A stretch of 64,000 nucleotides of DNA from Sphingobacterium sp. UGAL515B_05 (GTDB taxonomy: Bacteria > Bacteroidota > Bacteroidia > Sphingobacteriales > Sphingobacteriaceae): assembly GCF_033097525.1 (NCBI RefSeq), contig NZ_CP109907.1:558001-622000 (forward strand), written 5' to 3'. Positions 8,551 through 17,258 of this stretch are shown here, piece after piece. The notes beneath the pieces were generated by a model. That model had not been told where the DNA came from. It ran no database searches and saw only the letters and a program-made list of their open reading frames with translations. The stretch's first letter is position 1. Each line of letters starts with the position of its first letter. Position numbers and translations under genes: made by a program.

Positions 8551-9288
8551 ATGAAAATATTAGTTTGTATAAGTAATGTCCCTGACACTACATCCAAAAT
8601 CACTTTTACAAATGACAACACTGCATTTAATACAGCTGGTGTACAATTCATTATAAACCCTTATGATGAAATTGCTTTATCCAAAGCAGTTGAGTTGGCT
8701 GAAGGTGGAAAAGGAACCGTAACTGTCATCAATGTGGGCGATGCATCGACAGATGCAACCATTCGAAAAGCATTGGCAATTGGCGCAGACAACGCTGTAC
8801 GGATTAACGCCGCTCCACGCGATGCTTGGTTTGTTGCTAATCAGATAGCAAAGTATGCCAAAGACAATGCATTTGACTTAATTTTAACTGGCCGCGAATC
8901 CATTGACTATAACGGTGCTCAAGTGGGGGCAATCGTAGGAGAACTGCTGCATATTCCTTCTGTTTCCATTGCCAAAAAAGTTGACATTGCGGGCGACGCA
9001 GTCACAGTTGAGCGCGAGATTGAAGGTGGAAAAGAAGTATTGACAGCAAAGCTACCAATCGTCATTGGTACAGCAGAAGGTGTTGCCGAGCCAAAAATAC
9101 CTAATATGCGTGGTATTATGAGTGCGCGGACCAAACCATTGGATGTGCTGGAACCTTCCGCTATAGACGTTCTTGAACACATTGTCAGCTATGAGACACC
9201 AGCTCCGCGCGGTACGGTCAAACTTGTTGACGCTGCCGAGGTAGAAAAATTAGTTTCTCTTCTTCACGACGAAGCCAAAGTTATTTAA
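8551..9288 (+). CDS. etfB: Electron transfer flavoprotein beta subunit
   Basis: Forms with EtfA the soluble heterodimer that accepts electrons from acyl-CoA and related dehydrogenases and passes them to the respiratory chain. The 245-residue product starts MKILVCISNVPDTTSKITF and has the typical INPYDEIALSKAVELAE segment near residue 36. It also has the LTGRESIDYNGAQVGAIVGELL stretch near residue 110, characteristic of EtfB, and the conserved AEPKIPNMRGIMSARTKPL region near residue 180 that contacts AMP and the alpha subunit. etfA follows 20 nt later. The length is slightly short of the ~250-residue norm. Confidence 0.95.
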   Translation: MKILVCISNVPDTTSKITFTNDNTAFNTAGVQFIINPYDEIALSKAVELAEGGKGTVTVINVGDASTDATIRKALAIGADNAVRINAAPRDAWFVANQIAKYAKDNAFDLILTGRESIDYNGAQVGAIVGELLHIPSVSIAKKVDIAGDAVTVEREIEGGKEVLTAKLPIVIGTAEGVAEPKIPNMRGIMSARTKPLDVLEPSAIDVLEHIVSYETPAPRGTVKLVDAAEVEKLVSLLHDEAKVI

Positions 9289-9308
9289 TCTTTAAACGCT
9301 AAAACACC

Positions 9309-10283
9309 ATGTCTATACTCGTATATGTAGAAAATACCGATGGAAAATTCAAAAAATCTGCTTTTGAAGTTGTTTCTTATGCAAAATCCATCGCCGATAA
9401 CATACAGACTGATCTTGTTGCGATTTCAATTGGAAATGTCGCCGGAGACGAACTTGCCAGCTTGGGCAAGTACGGGGCTTCCAAAGTATTAAATGTCGAC
9501 AATGAGCGACTCGCTTCTTTTGTAAACCAAGCGTATGCAAGCATCATTGCTGAGGCCGTAAAAAGTACCGGTTCAAAAATACTTGTGCTGTCCAACTCAT
9601 TCTCGGGCAAAGGACTCGCTCCACGTATTGCAGCCAAATTAGAGGCTGGTCTGGCCGATGGCGCACTCGAATTGCCGAAAATCAATGGCGACAAACTGAC
9701 TGTCAAAAAAACAGCGTTCTCCAATAAAGCGTTCGCTACACTCGAACTATCCTCGGATATAAAGGTCATCGCACTAAGTCCAAATGCATATGAAACAAAA
9801 GAGACCGGTGGTAGCGCAACTGTCGAAACTTTTGCTCCGAATATTGACCAAACAGATTTCACAACGATGGTCAAAGAGATTGTTCGAGCAACAGACAAAG
9901 TTTCCCTGCCGGAAGCTGAAATCGTCGTCTCTGCAGGCCGTGGTTTAAAAGGACCTGAAAACTGGGGTATGGTGGAAGAACTTGCAGACGTCCTCGGTGC
10001 CGCTACAGCATGTTCAAAACCCGTATCCGATGCAGGCTGGCGCCCGCACTCGGAGCACGTGGGCCAGACAGGTATTGTTGTTAGCCCCAATCTATACATT
10101 GCTATCGGTATATCCGGAGCAATACAGCATTTGGCGGGAGTAAGCTCTTCTAAAACAATCGTTGTCATCAATAAAGATCCAGAAGCACCCTTTTTCAAAG
10201 TGGCCGATTATGGAATTGTAGGCGATGCTTTCGACGTTGTTCCGAAATTAACGCAGGCATTGAAGGCTTACAAAGGTATTTAA
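9309..10283 (+). CDS. etfA: Electron transfer flavoprotein alpha subunit
   Basis: The FAD-carrying partner of EtfB. The 324-residue protein has an N-terminal nucleotide-binding-like domain and a C-terminal FAD domain. The FAD motifs are plain: VSAGRGLKGPENWGMVEELA near residue 205, ATACSKPVSDAGWRPHSEHVGQTG, then LYIAIGISGAIQHLAGVSSSKTIVVINKDPEAPFF near residues 260-295. It is cotranscribed with etfB and closed by a terminator at 10303. No acyl-CoA dehydrogenase or ETF:quinone oxidoreductase gene is adjacent. Confidence 0.95.
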   Translation: MSILVYVENTDGKFKKSAFEVVSYAKSIADNIQTDLVAISIGNVAGDELASLGKYGASKVLNVDNERLASFVNQAYASIIAEAVKSTGSKILVLSNSFSGKGLAPRIAAKLEAGLADGALELPKINGDKLTVKKTAFSNKAFATLELSSDIKVIALSPNAYETKETGGSATVETFAPNIDQTDFTTMVKEIVRATDKVSLPEAEIVVSAGRGLKGPENWGMVEELADVLGAATACSKPVSDAGWRPHSEHVGQTGIVVSPNLYIAIGISGAIQHLAGVSSSKTIVVINKDPEAPFFKVADYGIVGDAFDVVPKLTQALKAYKGI

Positions 10284-10302
10284 AGCTTTCATCCGATATA
10301 TT

Positions 10303-10336
10303 CTCCCCATTTATCCAAAATGAATGGGGAGTTTTT
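10303..10336 (+). terminator. Terminator of etfBA
   Basis: CTCCCCATT (10303-10311) pairs with AATGGGGAG (10323-10331), followed by five T. It is 20 nt after the etfA stop. Confidence 0.85.
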
Positions 10337-10347
10337 ATTTGTTATAA

Positions 10348-10378
10348 TTGCATATAAAAGCAAATTTATCTAAGTTTG
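10348..10378 (+). promoter_or_regulatory. Promoter of the DUF151 gene (TTG-N20-TAAGTTTG)
   Basis: TTG (10348-10350) and TAAGTTTG (10371-10378) are exactly 20 nt apart, and the ATG lies 20 nt downstream. The TTG is in frame with the gene and could be mistaken for a start codon, but it is better read as the -33 element. Confidence 0.75.
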
Positions 10379-10398
10379 TAGACCGCTTTGGAATTAAA

Positions 10399-11025
10399 AT
10401 GAAGAAAATCAGATTAGATATCGTTGGTTTATCCTATAGTCAAACGCAATCTGGGGCTTATGCTCTTGTATTGGGAGAAGTGGAGGGCAACAGAAGATTG
10501 CCCATCATTATCGGCAGCCACGAGGCTCAAGCTATTGCTATTCGGATAGAGAAAATGATTCCTAGTCGTCCGCTGACACACGACCTATTTCAATCTTTTG
10601 CAGATTCTTTTGGTATTAAACTCATTGAAGTACTGATCTATAATCTGATTGAAGGGATATTTTATGCTAAAATTATCTGTTCCGACGGCAACAAGATTGT
10701 CGAGATTGATGCCCGCACATCCGATGCCGTTGCACTGGCTGTACGGTTTGAAGCTCCGATCTATGCCTACGAATTTATTATGTCCTCTGCTGGAATTATC
10801 ATTGAGGGGCATGAGTTTGCATTTTTGGAAAACCTAGACAAATCCAATAAAGTTCAGGATCCAAGTGTTGTTGAGGTCGAAGAAAAAACACCTTCAAAAT
10901 CCCCACAAAATCCTTTCTCCTCGTTGACAGATGAGCAACTGGAGCAAGCACTTAATCAGGCATTGACCGAAGAAAACTACGAGCAGGCTGCATTGATTAG
11001 GGATGAGATTTCCAAAAGAAAATAA
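10399..11025 (+). CDS. Bifunctional nuclease family (DUF151) protein with UVR motif
   Basis: A 208-residue protein. Residues ~1-140 form a DUF151 / bifunctional nuclease domain: VLGEVEGNRRLPIIIGSHEAQAIAI near residue 25, the DIVGLSYSQTQSGAYALVL start, and EIDARTSDAVALAVRFEAPIYA near residue 105. Residues ~175-208 are a UVR (UvrB/UvrC-like) helical motif, LTEENYEQAALIRDEISKRK, often involved in protein contacts. Plant and Thermotoga relatives have nuclease activity, but the role in Bacteroidota is not settled. I chose the ATG at 10399 because the promoter lies in the upstream in-frame region. The next gene follows 45 nt later. Confidence 0.85.
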   Translation: MKKIRLDIVGLSYSQTQSGAYALVLGEVEGNRRLPIIIGSHEAQAIAIRIEKMIPSRPLTHDLFQSFADSFGIKLIEVLIYNLIEGIFYAKIICSDGNKIVEIDARTSDAVALAVRFEAPIYAYEFIMSSAGIIIEGHEFAFLENLDKSNKVQDPSVVEVEEKTPSKSPQNPFSSLTDEQLEQALNQALTEENYEQAALIRDEISKRK

Positions 11026-11070
11026 CTCCTTTCATTAAAGCGAAACAAAAATTTTAAATAACATCGATTT

Positions 11071-12441
11071 ATGTCTATTAAATTAAGATTGACCATTATG
11101 AGCTTCTTTCAGTTTTTTGTCTGGGGAGCATGGTTGATTACAATAGCAAACTATTGGTTTGGCACAAAACAATGGGATGGTACACAATTTGGAGCTATTT
11201 TTGCAACCATGGGGATCGCTTCTTTATTTATGCCTACCCTGATGGGAATTATCGCCGATCGTTGGATAAATGCCGAAAGATTATATTTTATTCTTCACTT
11301 ATGTTATGCGGGTGTTTTATTCTATTTACCTCAGGTAAATGATCCAAACACCTTTTTTTATGCGATGCTTGCGGCAATGTGTTTTTATATGCCGACTTTG
11401 GCCCTATCCAACTCCATTGCGTATACGGCATTGAATGAAAATAACTACGATTTGGTCAAGGCATTCCCGCCTATCCGGGTTTTCGGAACGATAGGTTTTA
11501 TCGTTGCCATGTGGATCACCAATTTAACTGGCAACAAGGCCACAGCTTATCAATTTTATATCGCCGGAACCGCAGCTTTGGCCTTAAGTCTCTATGCTTT
11601 TACATTACCTAAATGTCCACCGAAGAAGTTACAACAGGAAGATGCTTCCTGGACACAGCTATTAGGCTTGGAAGCATTTAAACTTTTTGGAAATTATAAA
11701 ATGGCATTATTTTTTATTTTTTCCATGTTCCTAGGTGCCGCACTCCAATTGACCAATGCCTACGGTGATGTGTTTTTGGATGAATTTAAATTCTACCCTA
11801 AATTTTCAGAATCTTTCGTTGTGAAATATTCGACCATCATTATGTCGATTTCGCAGATATCCGAAACACTTTTTATTCTTGCTATTCCATTTTTCCTCAA
11901 AAGATTCGGTATAAAAAAGGTCATGCTGATTTCGATGTTTGCCTGGGTATTACGTTTTGGATTATTCTCATTTGGTGACCCAGCAGGCGGCCTTTGGATG
12001 ATTGTATTATCCTGCATCGTCTATGGTATGGCATTTGACTTCTTTAATATCTCAGGTTCTTTATTTGTTGAAACCTCAACAACATCAAGCATACGCAGCT
12101 CGGCACAAGGCTTATTTATGATGATGACAAATGGTTTCGGTGCCGTTGTAGGCAGTTTTGCATCGGGTTGGATCATTGACCATTACTTTACCAAAAGTTT
12201 TCAAAACAGCAAGGATCTCGCACACTATCTGGATACAACAATCGATAATACCCATTTTCTACATTTCCTGCAGGAAAAGAGTATTTCCATATTACCTGAC
12301 GGCATGTTAAGTGGTAATCTCATGCTAAAAGACTGGCATGATATCTGGCTTGCATTTGCCATCTATACCTTGGTTATAGCAATCTTCTTTGCTGTATTCT
12401 TTAGACATAAACACGAACGTGAACCGCTAAACTCAAAATAA
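11071..12441 (+). CDS. Nucleoside permease (NupG/XapB-like MFS transporter)
   Basis: A 456-residue inner-membrane protein with about twelve hydrophobic helices. The opening MSIKLRLTIMSFFQFFVWGAWLITI, the MGIASLFMPTLMGIIADRWI loop near residue 50 and the FPPIRVFGTIGFI segment near residue 135 are typical of the nucleoside:H+ symporter family. It probably imports nucleosides driven by protons. A cytoplasmic loop of about 20 residues around residue 185 separates the halves. It lies behind the DUF151 gene and ends at a terminator. The substrate is inferred from the family. Confidence 0.85.
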   Translation: MSIKLRLTIMSFFQFFVWGAWLITIANYWFGTKQWDGTQFGAIFATMGIASLFMPTLMGIIADRWINAERLYFILHLCYAGVLFYLPQVNDPNTFFYAMLAAMCFYMPTLALSNSIAYTALNENNYDLVKAFPPIRVFGTIGFIVAMWITNLTGNKATAYQFYIAGTAALALSLYAFTLPKCPPKKLQQEDASWTQLLGLEAFKLFGNYKMALFFIFSMFLGAALQLTNAYGDVFLDEFKFYPKFSESFVVKYSTIIMSISQISETLFILAIPFFLKRFGIKKVMLISMFAWVLRFGLFSFGDPAGGLWMIVLSCIVYGMAFDFFNISGSLFVETSTTSSIRSSAQGLFMMMTNGFGAVVGSFASGWIIDHYFTKSFQNSKDLAHYLDTTIDNTHFLHFLQEKSISILPDGMLSGNLMLKDWHDIWLAFAIYTLVIAIFFAVFFRHKHEREPLNSK

Positions 12442-12444
12442 CCG

Positions 12445-12467
12445 AAAGCCGCTAATTGCGGCTTTTT
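12445..12467 (+). terminator. Terminator of the nucleoside permease gene
   Basis: AAAGCCGC (12445-12452) pairs with GCGGCTTT (12458-12465) and runs into T. It begins 4 nt after the stop codon and directly touches the -7 box of the next gene. Confidence 0.8.
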
Positions 12468-12468
12468 G

Positions 12469-12476
12469 TATATTTG
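12469..12476 (+). promoter_or_regulatory. -7 box of the mscS-like gene
   Basis: TATATTTG fits TAnnTTTG and ends 4 nt before the ATG at 12481. The -33 region lies inside the preceding terminator and shows no TTG at 17-20 nt. Confidence 0.45.
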
Positions 12477-12480
12477 TAAC

Positions 12481-13806
12481 ATGCAAAGCACAGCAACGGA
12501 ATTATTCAAAGATTCCCAATCCTACATCTATAACTGGACATTTCAATGGATTAAACAACTTGGTCTTGATAATCAGGGAAGCCACTTTGTTAACTCGATC
12601 CTTTTACTCTTACTGGTTATCCTGTTTTTGATCGTCATTGACTATTTCACCAAAAGAACGTTACTCCTGTTAACAATCAAAGCCATCAGGCGAAGCACAA
12701 ATCGCTTTGATGATCTATTGATCCGCAATAAAACGCTGAAACTTATTGCTCATTTTGTTCCGATATTAGTGGCACAATATATCATGCCCATTATCTTCAT
12801 GGGTTTTCCAACCTGGAAAGAAAATAGCAATAAAGTACTTGACATAGCAACGACCGTAGTCAGTTTACTGATTATTCATTCGCTTCTGAAAAGTTTACGG
12901 GACATGCTGCGCATGAAAAAATCTTTTGCCGACAAGCCCCTGGAAAGTTATTTACAGGTCTGCCAGATTATCCTATTATTTATCGGTGGGACGATCTGCT
13001 TTTCGATATTGACAGGAAAATCCCCTTGGTCCTTCTTACTATCCTTGGGTGCCGCGTCAGCAATCTTGATGTTGGTATTCAAAGACACGATACTGGGATT
13101 TGTTGCCAGTATACAAGTTTCGGCCAATGACTCCATCCGTGTAGGCGATTGGATAGAAATGCCTAAATATGGCGCCGATGGAACTGTCAAAGAGATTAAC
13201 CTCAATAATGTGAAAGTACAGAACTTTGATAAGACCATTACGACGATACCAACGCATACGCTCTTATCGGATTCTTTCAAAAATTACAGGGGCATGCAGC
13301 AATCGGGCGGGCGGCGCTTAAAGCGGGCCATAAATATCAAAATTTCCACGATCCGTTTTTTGGAAAATGAAGAAATTGAAAGGCTCAAAAATATACAGAT
13401 TCTGCGGCCTTATATCGAGGAGCGTGCCAAGACAATTGACCAATTCAACACGGAACAGCAGATAGATCAATCAAGTCCCATAAACGGTCGCAAAATGACC
13501 AATTTAGGGATGTTCAGAGCTTATACACTCACCTATCTACGACAGAATCCCAATATTCACAAGACCATGCCCTTGATGGTGCGTCAACTTGCTTCAACCG
13601 AACACGGTGTTCCGGTCGAACTTTATTTCTTTGTAAATGATATCCGCTGGGAATATTACGAAGGAATTGTTTCGGATATATTCGACCACTTATTTGCTGC
13701 AACAAAATACTTCGACCTGGAGATCTTTGAAAATCCGGCATCAGATGATTTCCGGCAGGTTATCCGACAACAAAACCTTCATGACTTCGCAGACCAACAG
13801 CAATAA
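12481..13806 (+). CDS. Mechanosensitive ion channel, MscS family (YbdG/miniconductance type)
   Basis: A 441-residue inner-membrane channel that would open under membrane tension and protect against osmotic downshock. Four to five hydrophobic segments lie in residues ~25-190. The pore-lining region, SLGAASAILMLVFKDTILGFVASIQ near residues 180-205, is followed by the MscS beta domain (DWIEMPKYGADGTVKEINLNNVKVQNFDKT near residues 220-250). The long C-terminal cytoplasmic domain with LFFVNDIRWEYYEG-like strands places it with the YbdG/MscM-type proteins. I prefer the ATG at 12481 to an in-frame TTG at 12466, which overlaps the -7 box. Confidence 0.88.
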   Translation: MQSTATELFKDSQSYIYNWTFQWIKQLGLDNQGSHFVNSILLLLLVILFLIVIDYFTKRTLLLLTIKAIRRSTNRFDDLLIRNKTLKLIAHFVPILVAQYIMPIIFMGFPTWKENSNKVLDIATTVVSLLIIHSLLKSLRDMLRMKKSFADKPLESYLQVCQIILLFIGGTICFSILTGKSPWSFLLSLGAASAILMLVFKDTILGFVASIQVSANDSIRVGDWIEMPKYGADGTVKEINLNNVKVQNFDKTITTIPTHTLLSDSFKNYRGMQQSGGRRLKRAINIKISTIRFLENEEIERLKNIQILRPYIEERAKTIDQFNTEQQIDQSSPINGRKMTNLGMFRAYTLTYLRQNPNIHKTMPLMVRQLASTEHGVPVELYFFVNDIRWEYYEGIVSDIFDHLFAATKYFDLEIFENPASDDFRQVIRQQNLHDFADQQQ

Positions 13807-14188
13807 AAGCGAACTGAAAGTTCTGTCTGACCAATATCATCAGACACTCTAAAAAAAACGCTACGCAACTAACATTCATATATCAGGTTAACTACCCAAC
13901 AAAGCTTGTGGCTGTAAACCGTATAAAGGGTACAAACAGATCATAGTAGTAGGATTTAAATTTTGGCAACATCATTTAAAGTGAAAGGTCTAAAAACAGT
14001 GAAAGGTAATCTGGGGAGATTACCTTCACTTTAAAAACAAACTAAATTTTCAGACGTGTTTCACAACAGATCTACACATTAACCCTAACTCTTTATGAAT
14101 CAAAAATTACTCTACACAAATATAGGATGGTTATGTTAAGTGCATCTTAAGCTATCTTTAAACTTAAAACAACTCTACAACCGGTTAT
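13807..14188. other. Intergenic gap with a strong hairpin
   Basis: No coding frame stands out in these 382 nt. The only structure is the hairpin and its repeat at 13978-14032. The rest is AT-rich without recognisable signals. Confidence 0.6.
13978..14032. terminator. Hairpin with duplicated 5' arm, possible terminator
   Basis: AGTGAAAGGTAATCT (13998-14012) pairs with AGATTACCTTCACT (14017-14030) around a GGGG loop with one bulged A. A copy of the arm's first half (AAAGTGAAAGGT, 13978-13989) could pair with the same 3' arm instead. Only a short T/A tract follows, and it lies 170 nt after the mscS-like stop. It may serve either convergent gene. Confidence 0.5.
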
Positions 14189-15748
14189 TTATCTCACCTC
14201 AATAGTCTTCGTTGCTAGGTGTACTCGGTTGAAAAGATCAACAGCCTGAACCTCAATCTGATATTTACCAGCTTTTAATTTGGGCAAATTAGCCGTCCAC
14301 AAATGACTGGATTTTTCAGGGTTTGAAGGTCTACGCGTATTCTTTAATTCAGTTGCTGTATCGTACTTAGCCAAAGAATTTAGAAACGCTGGATCGTTTT
14401 CATTGACAAAATCCATTTCCTTCCATTCGCCCTGATTGATTCTATACCTTACCTTGTCACCTTCCCTTCCAATAAAAAAATTAGCGTATATCGGATATCT
14501 CTTTGTGTATTTTTCTGGAACGACCGAAGCTCCATATAAATCGATCTGATACGTTGCCGGCTTACCGACAACCTTATAATCAAAACTGTATTGGTTGCCC
14601 TCGATTTTTAAAATGGCATAGCCTTTTGGTGTACCGTCCCGCATCGTAGAAACAGGAATTCCTTTTTCATTCAACTCGCCCGAATACCAGTCGCCCGATG
14701 TTGTACCTACATTATATTCGTGATGTGGCTTTTCTTGCTTCCACCCGTCCTTTTGTCCATAAAAATATTGGCGCTGAAAGTGTGTATGCGCTGACAAAGA
14801 CAAGGTATGCTTAAATGGAGCCAAAATATCGAACAGACGTTGTCTATCTTCATTACGAAAGACATCCGAGTTTTGATGATATAAAGGAATATGAAATGCC
14901 AATACAATCAATTTATCTTTAGCTACGTTTTTTAAGTCATTTTCCACAAAATCAAGCTGATCTTTACGGAATCCACCCAAATAACCTTTTCCTGTCCGTG
15001 GATTCGGATAAATGATATTATCAAGAATGATAAAATGTGTATTCCCATAGTTGAACGCAAAGTTATTGGGACCAAAAGTCTGCTCGAACGATTCATCGGA
15101 GAGGCTATCCTCTTTGGCATCATAGTTCATATCGTGGTTTCCCATCACATTATACCACGGCAGCCCCATCGTTGAAATTACCGATTTATACTTTGGCTGT
15201 AGTAAAAGATCGTCTCCCACTAAGTCACCTAAGCTGATACCGAATTTCGCAATTGTCTTATCCGAAATCTCATTGATCACACCATTTTTGAAATAGGCTA
15301 GTTCTTCCTCCGTATAGGCTTGTGGATCACCAAAGACAAAAGCTGAAAAGTTAGGATCTTCATCTTGTTGGTACAATGCAAAATTTACAGCAGCCGGTAT
15401 TTTTCCTGTAGCAGCAACAGCCGGGTATTTTGAAGCTGGACTACCGTTTAACTTATGGATATAATAAAATTTTGGATGGTTATATTCATCCAAAGGCAAA
15501 GCGTAGCCTGAAGGTTTAACCACGAAAATGATGTTGTCATTTCCAACAGGCAACTGATAATTACCATCTTTATCGGTTGTCGTCACCTCACGCCCGTTAC
15601 TAACAGCAACGGAGGCAACGCCTCTTTCGTTTTTATCCAATTTTCCGTTTTTGTTTACGTCAAGATAAACTTTTCCTTTCGCAAAATCTTGGGCCTGCAC
15701 CGCGTTTACGAATGCCCAGGAAATTGCTAATGCCAAAAATGCTTTCAT
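14189..15748 (-). CDS. Secreted calcineurin-like metallophosphoesterase
   Basis: A 519-residue exported protein. A signal peptide ends near residue 19 (AVQAQ). Residues ~23-110 form a beta-sandwich domain with a calcium-loop-like DVNKNGKLDKNERG. Residues ~135-335 hold the metallophosphatase core with the metal motifs in order: GDPQ, GDLVGD, GNHD, the histidine in AFHIPLYH, and SAHTHFQRQ. The C-terminal ~150 residues are the domain usual in Bacteroidota members. The protein acts in the periplasm or outside the cell on an unknown phosphate ester. No transport genes sit beside it. Confidence 0.88.
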   Translation of the reverse strand: MKAFLALAISWAFVNAVQAQDFAKGKVYLDVNKNGKLDKNERGVASVAVSNGREVTTTDKDGNYQLPVGNDNIIFVVKPSGYALPLDEYNHPKFYYIHKLNGSPASKYPAVAATGKIPAAVNFALYQQDEDPNFSAFVFGDPQAYTEEELAYFKNGVINEISDKTIAKFGISLGDLVGDDLLLQPKYKSVISTMGLPWYNVMGNHDMNYDAKEDSLSDESFEQTFGPNNFAFNYGNTHFIILDNIIYPNPRTGKGYLGGFRKDQLDFVENDLKNVAKDKLIVLAFHIPLYHQNSDVFRNEDRQRLFDILAPFKHTLSLSAHTHFQRQYFYGQKDGWKQEKPHHEYNVGTTSGDWYSGELNEKGIPVSTMRDGTPKGYAILKIEGNQYSFDYKVVGKPATYQIDLYGASVVPEKYTKRYPIYANFFIGREGDKVRYRINQGEWKEMDFVNENDPAFLNSLAKYDTATELKNTRRPSNPEKSSHLWTANLPKLKAGKYQIEVQAVDLFNRVHLATKTIEVR

Positions 15749-16090
15749 ATGAAATTTTGTTTTGGCGCTAAAGTATTCGATTCACGTTAAGGGAATATAA
15801 AGAGAACATCAAGAATTTATCAAAAAACAGAAAGAACGATTTACCATCAATGTAGTAATTAACCCATATTTAAAGTATACCGACAGGGATATCGCACATC
15901 CTTCCTATGGTTTCATCCAAATGAGCCCCCTTCAGGTCCCTATTAACTCCCTATTCCCTCCTATTAGTATGTATATGTTGTTCGCTGATAAATCCATCTT
16001 CTTACCCTTGCTCCCAGACGAATATTGGGCACAAAAAAAGAGAAACCAATTGCTTGATTTCTCTCTTTACCCTTAGGGTTTATTTCTTAA
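15749..16090. other. Intergenic gap
   Basis: I see no gene here. The stretch 15920-15970 is pyrimidine-rich on the plus strand with repeated CCCTATT-type words. The terminator of the minus-strand gene lies at its right end (16033-16068). Confidence 0.6.
16033..16068 (-). terminator. Terminator of the small membrane-anchored gene
   Basis: On the minus strand an AAAGAGAGAAA / TTTCTCTTT hairpin, with two unpaired bases, is followed by a run of seven T (16033-16039 in plus coordinates). It lies about 25 nt beyond the stop of the gene at 16091. Confidence 0.7.
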
Positions 16091-16594
16091 CTATCGGGCT
16101 TGCGCGGTAGCCAACATACGGTTGACTTCATCGATCATTGATTTTGCTGCGTCGTGCATACGCGGGTTGCCTGCAAAATCTGCATCTAAAGTAATATGCT
16201 TGGACTTATCTTTATAGTTGAACTCTAAATAAAAACGGGGAACTTTAGAATGTGTTGAATCCTGCTGCCATTCAGGACCAGTCATATCGGTATCCAAGTT
16301 CCAAAAGCCGAGCTCCATTGCTTTGCGGTGCAGGTACAACAAATCGTCTTTTGTAAATTTTACAGTATCGGTAATTAAAGAATCTTTTTTGTCTAAATAC
16401 TTATAGATGCGTGTTTTTGAATTGTATTCGTTGACCATGTGATTCGGTTCGCCGTATTTGAATTCAATGGATTCAAAATCAGCAAAACGAAAAGGGGCAT
16501 TTTTGATCATGTTACTATAGTAATAAACACAATACATCAAAAACGGCACAATAATACAAAGGCCCAAAAAAATCTTCTTACTCTTTATTGTCAT
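16091..16594 (-). CDS. Hypothetical membrane-anchored protein
   Basis: A 167-residue protein I do not recognise. One hydrophobic helix near residues 8-27 (KIFLGLCIIVPFLMYCVYYY) should anchor it, with the rest on the periplasmic side. The soluble part looks mixed alpha/beta. It has aromatic-rich strands (FADFESIEFKYG, RFYLEFNYKDKSKHITLDADF) and a C-terminal helix (DAAKSMIDEVNRMLATAQ). It has no catalytic motif I can name. It lies upstream of nothing related: the NlpC/P60 gene on its 5' side is on the same strand 91 nt away. A -7-like TATTTTTG lies at 16611-16618 on its strand. Confidence 0.65.
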   Translation of the reverse strand: MTIKSKKIFLGLCIIVPFLMYCVYYYSNMIKNAPFRFADFESIEFKYGEPNHMVNEYNSKTRIYKYLDKKDSLITDTVKFTKDDLLYLHRKAMELGFWNLDTDMTGPEWQQDSTHSKVPRFYLEFNYKDKSKHITLDADFAGNPRMHDAAKSMIDEVNRMLATAQAR

Positions 16595-16685
16595 TTCTAT
16601 AAAATTTTGACAAAAATAAGGATTTATATAGGGTATAAAAGTTTATATCAAGATATGACATAAAACCTACATGAAATTCACGCAT

Positions 16686-17258
16686 TTAGATATTCGGAGA
16701 GCCCGCGTCAACAAAGGTCTTAGCATACCAGCTGTCGGAAAGATCAGAGATGATAACACCTTTCCGTGTCGAAACATGAACAAACTTATTATTATGCAGG
16801 TATACACCTACATGATCTATCCCATTTCGTCCGAAAGAAAAAAACACCAGATCTCCTTCTTCAAGTTTATCTACCTTTTTTCTTTTTACTATTCCTTCCA
16901 TGTCACGCGAAGTCCGGGGCAAATTCCCTTTATATACTTCAATATAGAGCAGATTAACAAATCCCGAGCAATCTACCCCCGATTTGGTCTGTCCACCCAT
17001 ACGATGCGGTATGCCCATCCAATCGTCAATAAATGAATAAAGGTGTGGATTTAGTTTTTTTGTACTCACATTGAGTAAGTCTGCATAATTGTCAAGTCGG
17101 GATCCGGAAAAGGTTTTTCCGCGCGCTGAGCTCGCATCTGTCAAAACAACGCCATTGGAAGAATGTGTGTTGGAGCTAAGTACCTTTTTCTTCGTTGAAC
17201 AACTGCTCAAAAATAGAACTGCACCTAAAAAGAAGATAAAATAAGATCTGACACTCAT
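16686..17258 (-). CDS. NlpC/P60 family cell-wall peptidase, lipoprotein
   Basis: A 190-residue predicted lipoprotein peptidase that would cut stem peptides of peptidoglycan, typically D-Glu-DAP bonds. The signal peptide ends in the lipobox LSSC with the lipid-carrying cysteine at residue 20. The NlpC/P60 core at residues ~75-185 shows the catalytic cysteine C97 in SGVDCSGFVNLLY, the histidine H149 in GIDHVGVYL and H161 in KFVHVSTRKGV. The short linker before the domain is Ser/Lys-rich. It is similar to the Spr/MepS group in size and layout. It is transcribed alone or with the small downstream gene. Confidence 0.88.
   Translation of the reverse strand: MSVRSYFIFFLGAVLFLSSCSTKKKVLSSNTHSSNGVVLTDASSARGKTFSGSRLDNYADLLNVSTKKLNPHLYSFIDDWMGIPHRMGGQTKSGVDCSGFVNLLYIEVYKGNLPRTSRDMEGIVKRKKVDKLEEGDLVFFSFGRNGIDHVGVYLHNNKFVHVSTRKGVIISDLSDSWYAKTFVDAGSPNI

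Noticed and set aside
9377..10198. Long (273-codon) minus-strand frame
   Set aside because: It is antisense to etfA, whose FAD motifs are intact. Long mirror frames are common where codon choice avoids certain triplets; the translation is low-complexity Ser/Ala/Thr.
16671..17036. Plus-strand 121-codon frame
   Set aside because: It is antisense to the NlpC/P60 gene and has no recognisable domain.
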